From an uncultured Muribaculaceae bacterium (GTDB lineage Bacteria > Bacteroidota > Bacteroidia > Bacteroidales > Muribaculaceae), in contig CAJUIT010000018.1 of the NCBI GenBank assembly GCA_910586565.1, positions 1-64,000 on the forward strand: a stretch of DNA of 64,000 nt. The letters run 5' to 3'. Positions 50,708 through 58,236 of this stretch are shown one piece after another (the stretch's first letter is position 1; each line of letters begins with the position of its first letter). The position numbers and the translations under genes are program-made. The notes beneath the pieces are model-generated. The model was not told where the DNA came from, searched no databases, and saw only the letters and a list, made by a program, of their open reading frames with translations.

Positions 50708-52765
50708 ATGAAACTAAATAAATTAATTTCAGCACTTTTCGGTGGTGCCCTGCTCTTCGGAGCAGCGGCATGTACCGACGAGGTTGACTACACTCCCGCC
50801 GAAAATCTCACCGGCGAAGGCGTGTACCTCTCAGCCGATGAGTCGGATGTTGTCGACATCCCCACCGATGCCAGCTCCGTGTCAATCAACCTCTATCGTG
50901 TGAATGCCGATAATGTTCTCACCGTTGGTCTCTCGGGCCAGGTGCTCAACCCCGACGGCACACCCTCATCAGTGTTCAGCGTGCCCACCCAGGTAACATT
51001 CCAGGCCGGCCAGACTGTTGTTCCCATCGAAATCGGTGTGGAATTCGGCAGCGTTGTTCCCGAAGAGGAATACACCCTCGACCTCAAGGTTCTCGGCGAC
51101 GACATCCAGAACCCCTACGGTCTGAACGAGCGCAACTACATCATCACCTACGTACCCTGGAGCGAATGGGAATATGTTGAAGTTGACAAGGACATCGCCT
51201 GCACCGTCGTGTTCAATTCATGGCTGTCGGGTACCGCAACAATGCCCGTGTGGACCCGCAAATCTCTGGTGAATGAAAACAAGCTTCAGTTCATGATTGC
51301 TGACATCACAACACTCGACCTCAGCGATCCTGAATTCAATCCTACCGAAGATTGCGATTGGTACTACATCCTCTCTGTTGACAAAACCGTCACCATCAAG
51401 GTTGATGACGTTGATTGCCCCGTAGTCACCTCCAACATCGTGGATGTTAACTACACGTTCTCGGGTGGCCAGAAAGCCTATTTCGCCGATGCCTACAGCC
51501 TCTGCACCGAAGTGCTCGGCCGCAACCACGAGGCTGCACTCGCTCTCATGAGCCAGCAGGGTTGGACACAGTCCTACTGGAATGAAGAAAAGGGTCTGAT
51601 TACACTCTGCACCGTGTTCTACGCCCAGCTCGGAACAAGCGTTTATCCTCAGTCCGCAGGTGCCGAATACGTGATGTTCCCCGGCTACCAGGATTACTGG
51701 ATGGAATTCAGCTACCAGGGCAACTTTGTTGACAAACTCGGCAACGAGCAGGCTATTGTTCAAGTTTCACGCAGCACCGACCTCGCTTCCTACGCTTACG
51801 TATGCAAGCCCGGCGTACTTTCGGACGCTGATATCAAACAGACTGTAGAGGAAATCAAAGCCGATACCGATGCAGAACTCGTCTTTGATGAAACCACAAA
51901 TCTCACATTCACATTCGATGAAGATGGCGACTACACAATCGTTGCCGTTGGCTACGATGAAGGTGGCAACGCCGTTTACGACACATCTTTCACCTTCGCC
52001 TACAACACCGTGATGAAGGAATCGGAATGGGAATCGATGGGATGGTGCCTCTACACCGACGGATTCTTTGTTAATGCTTGGTACGACCCCTCCCTCGGTG
52101 GTCAGACATGGGACGTTGAAATTCAGAAGCACAAAACCCGCGCAGGCTACTATCGTCTCGTGAATCCCTATCAGGATTGGCCTCTGAATCTTCAGTACAA
52201 CCTCATGGAGCTTGAACAGACATTCATGTATATCCACGCTGAAGATCCCAATGGTGTCTACATTGAAGAATTTGATTCAGGCATCAATTTTGGCAAAGCC
52301 TCAGGCGAATTAACCGGCCACAGCATCATGAATTCAGGCGCAGCTTTCCTCATGGCAGCAGGCAACTCATTCGAAGCTGTCAAAGCCAACGGATGGTGCG
52401 GCACACTGGAGAACGACGTGATTACCTTCCCCGCAGGCACATTGCTCTACTCCGAATCTGACTACAGCGGCGGCCCGACTTATGCAAACCTCGACCCCGA
52501 GAATCCCTTGTATGCTAATCCTCAAATAGAGAACCCCAACTTCTTCTACGGCGAAGGCACATTCTGCATCGACATGAGCACGGCAGCCAAGGCTCCCGCC
52601 AAGAACGCCCGCTCACACCGCAGCAGCAACGCCACCATCTCTCAGCGCCGAGTTATGGAAACTCCCGCCGCTATCAAAGGCTGGCAGCCCAAGAAAGGAA
52701 TTCGTGCAACCAAAATGACTTCGCGCGAAATCGGGTCAGCACGCAACATCACCCTTACCCGCTGA
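50708..52765 (+). CDS. SusCD-linked surface lipoprotein of unknown fold
   Basis: A 685-residue lipoprotein encoded 27 bases after susD and so part of the same operon. Lipobox MKLNKLISALFGGALLFGAAAC (Cys22), followed by acidic TDEVDYTPAE, a plausible surface-export signal. Residues about 40-150 resemble a Calx-beta/Ig-like module (VSINLYRVNADNVLTVGLSG, FQAGQTVVPIEIGVEFGSV). The middle and C-terminal parts are acidic and aromatic-rich with several beta repeats. The last 60 residues turn basic (KAPAKNARSHRSSNATISQRR). Its position matches SusE/F-like or ancillary ligand-binding lipoproteins, but I recognise no catalytic motif. Confidence 0.75.
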   Translation: MKLNKLISALFGGALLFGAAACTDEVDYTPAENLTGEGVYLSADESDVVDIPTDASSVSINLYRVNADNVLTVGLSGQVLNPDGTPSSVFSVPTQVTFQAGQTVVPIEIGVEFGSVVPEEEYTLDLKVLGDDIQNPYGLNERNYIITYVPWSEWEYVEVDKDIACTVVFNSWLSGTATMPVWTRKSLVNENKLQFMIADITTLDLSDPEFNPTEDCDWYYILSVDKTVTIKVDDVDCPVVTSNIVDVNYTFSGGQKAYFADAYSLCTEVLGRNHEAALALMSQQGWTQSYWNEEKGLITLCTVFYAQLGTSVYPQSAGAEYVMFPGYQDYWMEFSYQGNFVDKLGNEQAIVQVSRSTDLASYAYVCKPGVLSDADIKQTVEEIKADTDAELVFDETTNLTFTFDEDGDYTIVAVGYDEGGNAVYDTSFTFAYNTVMKESEWESMGWCLYTDGFFVNAWYDPSLGGQTWDVEIQKHKTRAGYYRLVNPYQDWPLNLQYNLMELEQTFMYIHAEDPNGVYIEEFDSGINFGKASGELTGHSIMNSGAAFLMAAGNSFEAVKANGWCGTLENDVITFPAGTLLYSESDYSGGPTYANLDPENPLYANPQIENPNFFYGEGTFCIDMSTAAKAPAKNARSHRSSNATISQRRVMETPAAIKGWQPKKGIRATKMTSREIGSARNITLTR

Positions 52766-52814
52766 TAACTCCCGCGGCTGTTGAACATTCAGCTGCAAGT
52801 GAATAAGCATCCGG

Positions 52815-52855
52815 AGGCTGTGTCGAAAATGTCGACACAGCCTCCTCTTTTTGCC
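52815..52855 (+). terminator. Terminator of the SusCD operon
   Basis: A perfect stem of about 13 bp (GGAGGCTGTGTCG with CGACACAGCCTCC), short loop, then TCTTTTTG. It separates the lipoprotein gene from the subtilisin gene. A second small inverted repeat, ATCGCCGT...ACGGCGAT, follows at 52861-52890. Confidence 0.9.
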
Positions 52856-52937
52856 TATAAATCGCCGTTAATTGCCAAAATGACGGCGATTATCAATTTT
52901 TAATAGCCAATTGTCGCTCTATTTGACTTGGATTCAC

Positions 52938-52945
52938 TAACTTTG
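52938..52945 (+). promoter_or_regulatory. -7 box TAACTTTG of the subtilisin gene
   Basis: Exact TAnnTTTG match about 105 bases before the ATG. With the terminator before it, this shows the protease has its own transcript. Confidence 0.6.
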
Positions 52946-53048
52946 TAAAGTGCAAACCAAGCTTCCGACGCAAACAGCACCATTAAAACGCTTAGCCGGA
53001 CTCACATTTCAGCACAGCCATAAGAAACCCTACAAAGGAATCAATCAA

Positions 53049-55349
53049 ATGAAGAGATTTTACGCTTTAACCATTGCAGCTGCCGGAGCGGCATTATCGC
53101 TCTCGGCGCAGAGCAAATTCGACCTCCCTGCAGCCATGCTTGTGAGCGACGCAGAAATCACCTCTCAGGCACACGCTCGCAGCCGTGCGGGCGAAACGGT
53201 CAACACTATCGACACACAAACCGACCCCACCGCAGCACGCCTTGTGCTCGTTATGCTTAACGACGATTTCCACGCATCGCAGCTCCGCGAAGCCGGATTT
53301 GATGTTGAGGATTCCGACTCCAAAACAGTGTTTGCCCGTCTCACTCCGGCCGAAATGCAGGAGGTTGCAAAATTCGACGGTGTAAAACAGATTGCCCTCG
53401 GCTACGGGGCTCAGCCGCTATTGAACACCGCCCGCGCCACCGCAGGTGTTGATGCAGCACATGCCGGCACCGACCCCGGCCTCAACGGCCACTCCTACAC
53501 CGGTGCAGGCGTTATCACCGGCCTGATGGATGTGGGCATGGACATCAACCATGTGAACTTCCTCGACGCTAACAACAAACCCCGCACAAAAGCCCTCTGG
53601 ACTATCCAGAGCTCAAGCGGCGTTGTAACCCCCTATCTCACCGAATCGGCAATCACCGGCTTCGACACCGACAACAACGAGGAGTCGCACGCCACCCATG
53701 TGCTCGGCATTATGGCCGGCAGCTTCAACGGCCGTCCCGCCGACCGCAACAGCGGCCTTATCTCCTATCTTAACCCGACTACAAAGAAACTCGTCAGCAC
53801 ATTCAACACAACCGTTCCCTACTACGGCGTTGCCAAAAATGCAGAACCGGCAGTGTGCATCGGCACACTCGACGGCAGCAACATCTCTCTTGCTGCAAAA
53901 TATATTTCGGAATATGCAGCCGAACAGGGGAAACCTGCTGTGATGAACATGTCGCTGGGCAATAACCGCGGCCCTCACGACGGCACCGATGCCGAAAGCC
54001 AGAAGATTGCAGAGTATGGCAAGAAAATGCTTATCTGTATCTCTGCCGGCAACGAAGGCAACTACAACATTTCCCTGCGCAAGGTTTTCACGGCATCCGA
54101 CAACACCCTGAAGTCAACCATTGCCAACAGCGCTACAGCTTCAGGCTATATCGACATCTGGGGCGACAACGCCTCTGTGCTGAAAGTAACTTTCGTGGCT
54201 GTTAACAAGCTCACCGGCGAAATCGGCTATTCCTACGAACTCAACAAGAATCTCGGCGGCCAGTCAATCTACATTACCGGCAACGACTACACTTCGCCCA
54301 ACTATATCCACGACACCAAATTCAACCAAATTTTTGGTGGGAAGGGCGCCTTGATTCTCTCCTCCTCGGTTTCAGCCACCAACAACCGCTACAACGTCTA
54401 CGCAAATGTGAGCCTGAAGGGTAGCGCCTCCAACTATGTGCCCGCCTTCATCATCGAGGGCTCGGCAGGCAACGGCGTGAACGCATTTGCAGGCAACAGC
54501 GGCTCACTTCAGTTCCGCTCCAACGGCCTCAGCGGCTATGTGAACGGCACACCCGACCAGTCTATCAACGGCATGGCATGCGGCGACAACGTGCTCATCG
54601 TTGGCTCCTACAACAATGCGGTGCAGGTACCAACCCTCGGCGGCATACTCACTTACAACGGCATGCAGCAAGGCGACATCAGCGCATTCTCCTCCTATGG
54701 CACCACATTCCAGGGCCGACAGCTGCCCGATATCACCGGTCCCGGCCTGGGCATGATTTCCTCCTACAGCAAATACTATGTTGAGAATAGCGCCCTCGGC
54801 ATATCGACAGGCGATATGTCTGCATGGATCAACAACCCCAACAAAGTGCAGAACCAGGTGCGCAAGGACTATTGGGGAGAGATGAGCGGCACATCGATGA
54901 GTTCGCCGTTTGTTGCAGGCGTGCTCGCCCTCTGGCTTGAGGCCGACCCCACCCTCACAATGGATCGCGTAAAGGAAATCCTCAAAAAAACCGCCGACCA
55001 CGACGAGTTCACCGCCGTAGCCCCCCATCGCTGGGGCATGGGCAAAATCAATGCTCTCGCCGGCTTGAAAGAGATTCTCGGCACCGGCTCGGTTAACACC
55101 GTTATGGCCGACGACGCCGACAAAAAGCTCATCATCGAACCCGTGGGTGGCAAATGCTACAACGTGTTTGTGGGTGGCACCGACGGCTTCACCGCCAACC
55201 TCTACAACATGCAGGGCGCCCTCACCGCAACCGCCTCAGCTTCGGGCAACAGCACCACAATTGACGCTTCCTCGCTCAGCGAAGGCATCTACCTCCTCGA
55301 AGTGCATGGCAAAAACATCCACACCTCGCGCAAGTTTGTGGTGAAGTAA
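53049..55349 (+). CDS. Subtilisin-like (S8) serine protease with T9SS-type C-terminal sorting tail
   Basis: A 766-residue secreted protease. The start is MKRFYALTIAAAGAALSLSAQ, a signal peptide; the longer open frame upstream holds the promoter. A propeptide-like part precedes the catalytic domain. Catalytic residues: Asp in VITGLMDVGMDINHVNF (about 161), His in ESHATHVLGIMAG (about 214), oxyanion Asn in ISAGNEGNYN (about 335) and Ser in GTSMSSPFVAGVLALWL (about 616). A beta-sandwich insertion lies between the Asn and Ser. The last 80 residues (FTANLYNMQGALTATASASG, then EGIYLLEVHGKNIHTSRKFVVK) look like a type A secretion-system-IX sorting domain. Own promoter; may supply peptides to the upstream SusCD system. 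Confidence 0.9.
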   Translation: MKRFYALTIAAAGAALSLSAQSKFDLPAAMLVSDAEITSQAHARSRAGETVNTIDTQTDPTAARLVLVMLNDDFHASQLREAGFDVEDSDSKTVFARLTPAEMQEVAKFDGVKQIALGYGAQPLLNTARATAGVDAAHAGTDPGLNGHSYTGAGVITGLMDVGMDINHVNFLDANNKPRTKALWTIQSSSGVVTPYLTESAITGFDTDNNEESHATHVLGIMAGSFNGRPADRNSGLISYLNPTTKKLVSTFNTTVPYYGVAKNAEPAVCIGTLDGSNISLAAKYISEYAAEQGKPAVMNMSLGNNRGPHDGTDAESQKIAEYGKKMLICISAGNEGNYNISLRKVFTASDNTLKSTIANSATASGYIDIWGDNASVLKVTFVAVNKLTGEIGYSYELNKNLGGQSIYITGNDYTSPNYIHDTKFNQIFGGKGALILSSSVSATNNRYNVYANVSLKGSASNYVPAFIIEGSAGNGVNAFAGNSGSLQFRSNGLSGYVNGTPDQSINGMACGDNVLIVGSYNNAVQVPTLGGILTYNGMQQGDISAFSSYGTTFQGRQLPDITGPGLGMISSYSKYYVENSALGISTGDMSAWINNPNKVQNQVRKDYWGEMSGTSMSSPFVAGVLALWLEADPTLTMDRVKEILKKTADHDEFTAVAPHRWGMGKINALAGLKEILGTGSVNTVMADDADKKLIIEPVGGKCYNVFVGGTDGFTANLYNMQGALTATASASGNSTTIDASSLSEGIYLLEVHGKNIHTSRKFVVK

Positions 55350-55354
55350 AGAGG

Positions 55355-55396
55355 AAAGACAAAAGACAAAAAGACAAAAAGACAAAAGACGAAAGC
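55355..55396 (+). repeat. AAAGACAAA simple repeat
   Basis: About four units of AAAGAC(AAA) directly after the protease stop codon, a low-complexity purine tract. Non-coding. Confidence 0.7.
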
Positions 55397-55419
55397 GATA
55401 ATAGCTTTTTCCTATAACA

Positions 55420-55450
55420 CGGCGGGGCTGCACGATGTGCAGCCCCGCCG
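55420..55450 (+). terminator. GC-rich hairpin after the protease gene
   Basis: A perfect 14-bp stem, CGGCGGGGCTGCAC (55420-55433) with 55437-55450, three-base loop. No T-run follows, so it is terminator-like rather than proven. Confidence 0.6.
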
Positions 55451-55469
55451 CTCATTATCTCTAACAGCA

Positions 55470-55523
55470 AGATTTATAAGATTTATAAGATTTATAAGAT
55501 TTATAAGATTTATAAGATTTATA
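55470..55523 (+). repeat. Six perfect tandem copies of 9-bp unit AGATTTATA
   Basis: AGATTTATA repeated six times without a mismatch, then ATAATAAA. It lies 93 bases before the ald -7 box, between the protease hairpin and ald. Nine bases means the copies stay in frame if translated, which is why shadow frames of RFI or INL repeats appear here. Confidence 0.95.
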
Positions 55524-55615
55524 ATAAAATCGCTGCAAAGAAACTCGGCATTGCATGCTGCCGAAGCATGCTTAAAAACAGCATCCACGGCAATAGTTTT
55601 TTCATTGTTTTTCAG

Positions 55616-55623
55616 TAGATTTG
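55616..55623 (+). promoter_or_regulatory. -7 box TAGATTTG upstream of ald
   Basis: Exact TAnnTTTG match, about 60 bases before the ald start. No clear -33 box. Confidence 0.5.
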
Positions 55624-55682
55624 CCGCAGAGCGGATGATTTTCCGCACATTTTCCCGATACTAACCTTTAAATCGAAACAAC

Positions 55683-56789
55683 ATGATTATCGGAGTTCCC
55701 AAAGAGATTAAAAACAACGAGAACCGCGTGGGCATGACCCCCGCAGGTGTTCACGAGATGGTGGCTCACGGCCACAAGGTTTATGTGCAGGCAACCGCCG
55801 GCAACGGCTCGGGATTCTCCGACGACGACTACCGCGCCGCGGGAGCGGAAATTCTCCCCGGTATCGCCGATGTTTATGCGGTGGCCGAAATGATTGTTAA
55901 GGTTAAGGAACCGATTGAACCCGAATATCCGCTGGTGCGCAAAGGGCAGGTGGTGTTTACCTATTTCCACTTTGCAAGCGACCGCGCCCTCACCGAGGCT
56001 ATGATTGCGTCGAGTGCGGTGTGCATCGCCTACGAAACGGTGAGGCTCGACAACGGGTCGCTCCCGCTGCTGGTGCCTATGAGCGAGGTGGCCGGGCGCA
56101 TGTCGGTGCAGGAGGGGTGCCGCTTCCTTGAAAAGCCTCAGGGTGGGCGCGGCATTCTGCTCGGCGGCGTGCCGGGGGTCAAGCCGGCCAAAGTGCTGAT
56201 TCTCGGCGCAGGCGTGGTTGGCCGGAACGCCGCACTGATGGCTGCCGGCTTAGGGGCCGACGTCACCATCGCCGACATCTCGCTGCCCGTGCTACGCCAC
56301 GTGGCCGACGTGATGCCGCGCAATGTTAAAACGATGTTCTCATCGCGCCACAACATCGAGGCCGAGCTCCCCACAACTGACCTCGTGATTGGCTCGGTGC
56401 TCATTCCCGGAGCCAAAGCGCCTCACCTCGTAACCAAAGAAATGCTGAAACTGATGCGCCCGGGCACACTGCTGGTCGACGTTGCCATCGACCAGGGTGG
56501 ATGTTTCGAGACCTCCCACCCCACAACCCATTCCGAGCCCACCTACGTGGTCGACGGCATTGTTCACTATGCCGTGGCCAACATTCCGGGCGCGGTGCCA
56601 TTCACATCAACTCTCGCGCTGACCAATGCCACCCTACCCTACGCCCTGCAACTTGCCGACAAGGGGTGGCGCGCCGCCTGCGCCGCCAACATCCCGCTGC
56701 GCGAAGGGGTGAACATCGTCGACGGCAAAGTGGTGTATGAGGCTGTGGCCGAAGCATGGAATCTCCCCTTCGAGCCGCTCACACTCTGA
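55683..56789 (+). CDS. ald: Alanine dehydrogenase
   Basis: A 368-residue NAD-dependent enzyme that interconverts L-alanine and pyruvate plus ammonia. The N-terminus MIIGVPKEIKNNENRVGMTPAGV contains the pyruvate-binding Arg and a Lys typical of the family. The catalytic His and Asp regions are VVFTYFHFASDRALTEAM and LLVDVAIDQGGCFETSHPTTHSEPTY. The NAD-binding fold shows KVLILGAGVVGRNAALMAAGLGADVTIADI. The C-terminus (ANIPGAVPFTSTLALTNATLPY) is also standard. Full length. Probably monocistronic, preceded by tandem repeats. Confidence 0.96.
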   Translation: MIIGVPKEIKNNENRVGMTPAGVHEMVAHGHKVYVQATAGNGSGFSDDDYRAAGAEILPGIADVYAVAEMIVKVKEPIEPEYPLVRKGQVVFTYFHFASDRALTEAMIASSAVCIAYETVRLDNGSLPLLVPMSEVAGRMSVQEGCRFLEKPQGGRGILLGGVPGVKPAKVLILGAGVVGRNAALMAAGLGADVTIADISLPVLRHVADVMPRNVKTMFSSRHNIEAELPTTDLVIGSVLIPGAKAPHLVTKEMLKLMRPGTLLVDVAIDQGGCFETSHPTTHSEPTYVVDGIVHYAVANIPGAVPFTSTLALTNATLPYALQLADKGWRAACAANIPLREGVNIVDGKVVYEAVAEAWNLPFEPLTL

Positions 56790-56847
56790 CTACCGGGCAC
56801 ACGGCGCTCCACGGCCGGACACACGCGATGCAATGGCCGGCAAGCAA

Positions 56848-56878
56848 TTGCCTATAACACTATTTTTTCGTAATTTTG
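56848..56878 (+). promoter_or_regulatory. Bacteroidetes promoter of ychF
   Basis: TTG (56848-56850), 20 bases, then TAATTTTG (56871-56878). Canonical spacing; leader about 80 bases. Confidence 0.7.
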
Positions 56879-56965
56879 TGGCTGCGTTGGCGTTAAAAAA
56901 GCCGACGCGGCCACAACCATGTGGTTCACAGCTAACGATAACTAAACTTTTCCCGAAAAAAAAAT

Positions 56966-58069
56966 ATGGCATTGCAATGCGGCATCGTAGGACTTCCCAA
57001 CGTGGGGAAGTCAACTCTGTTTAACTGTCTGTCGAACGCCAAGGCGCAATCGGCAAACTTCCCCTTCTGCACAATCGAACCCAACGTGGGGGTGATAACC
57101 GTTCCCGACGAACGCCTCAACAAACTCGTTGACATGTGTCAGCCCCGCAGCGTTGTGCCCGCCACGGTGGAAATCGTCGACATCGCCGGGCTGGTGAAAG
57201 GCGCCAGCAAGGGTGAGGGGCTCGGCAACAAGTTCCTGGCCAACATCCGCGAGACCGACGCCATCATCCACGTGCTCCGCTGCTTCGATAACGACAACAT
57301 CACTCACGTTGACGGCTCGGTCGACCCCGTGCGCGACAAGGAAATCATCGACTACGAACTTCAGCTCAAGGACCTCGAAACCATTGAAGGGCGCATTGCC
57401 CGCACCCTCAAGCAGGCTCAGACCGGTGGCGACAAGGTGGCAAAAATGCAATATGAGGTGCTGCGCCGATTCAAAGATGCGCTCGACCAGGGGAAACCGG
57501 CACGCTCGGTGACACTCGACACCCCCGACGAGCAGAAGTTTGCCCGCGAGCTGTTTTTGCTCACCGACAAGCCGGTGCTCTACGTGTGCAACGTTGACGA
57601 CTCCTCGGCCGTGAACGGCAACCGCTACGTCGATGCCGTGCGCGAGGCCATCGCAGGCGAGAACGCACAGATGCTCATTGTGGCTGCACAGACCGAGGCC
57701 GACATTGCCGAACTCGACACCTACGAGGAGCGTCAGGAATTCCTCAACGAAATCGGGCTGGAGGAGTCGGGTGTGTCGCGCCTGATTCGCGCCGCCTACG
57801 CCCTGCTCAACCTACAGACATTCTTCACCGCCGGAGCCGACGAGGTGAGAGCTTGGACATTCCTGCGCGGAGCCAAAGCCCCGCAGTGTGCCGGAGTGAT
57901 TCACACCGATTTCGAGAAAGGGTTCATCCGCGCCGAAGTAATCAAATATGACGACTACATCAACCTCGGCGGCGAGCAGGGTGTGAAAGAGGCCGGCAAA
58001 CTCGGCGTTGAGGGGAAAGAATATGTGGTGCAGGATGGCGACATCATGCACTTCCGCTTCAACGTGTAA
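56966..58069 (+). CDS. ychF: Redox-responsive P-loop ATPase/GTPase YchF
   Basis: A 367-residue Obg-family protein that binds ribosomes and prefers ATP over GTP. The G domain shows GLPNVGKSTLFNCLSNAKAQSANFPFCTIEPNVG (G1 and the switch region) and VDIAGLVKGASKGEGLGNKFL (G3). The coiled-coil insert follows (residues about 125-200), and the C-terminal TGS domain shows LRGAKAPQCAGVIHTDFEKGFIRAEVI and GKEYVVQDGDIMHFRFNV. Length is exactly family-like. Single gene with its own promoter; a short CCGCCataaGGCGG hairpin with a TTGTTT tail (58091-58110) follows it. Confidence 0.97.
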   Translation: MALQCGIVGLPNVGKSTLFNCLSNAKAQSANFPFCTIEPNVGVITVPDERLNKLVDMCQPRSVVPATVEIVDIAGLVKGASKGEGLGNKFLANIRETDAIIHVLRCFDNDNITHVDGSVDPVRDKEIIDYELQLKDLETIEGRIARTLKQAQTGGDKVAKMQYEVLRRFKDALDQGKPARSVTLDTPDEQKFARELFLLTDKPVLYVCNVDDSSAVNGNRYVDAVREAIAGENAQMLIVAAQTEADIAELDTYEERQEFLNEIGLEESGVSRLIRAAYALLNLQTFFTAGADEVRAWTFLRGAKAPQCAGVIHTDFEKGFIRAEVIKYDDYINLGGEQGVKEAGKLGVEGKEYVVQDGDIMHFRFNV

Positions 58070-58090
58070 GGTCGGCCGCAAGGCAATATG

Positions 58091-58110
58091 CCGCCATAAG
58101 GCGGTTGTTT
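58091..58110 (+). terminator. Short terminator after ychF
   Basis: CCGCC-ATAA-GGCGG stem followed by TTGTTT, 22 bases past the stop codon. A wider pairing with a second GGCGGCAT 25 bases on is possible. Confidence 0.6.
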
Positions 58111-58236
58111 ACCACCGGTTGGCGGCATGTGTCAGAAAAAAATTTCGAGGGTAGTGTAACTTTACGCAATCCGTTTGCGTCAAAGATTACATCAAACGAA
58201 CCGAACAATCAACAAAAAATCACATAATCTACAACA

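Noticed and set aside
55412..55664. Frames on both strands encoding RFI or INL repeats
   Set aside because: They are translations of the 9-bp tandem repeat and carry no other protein-like features.
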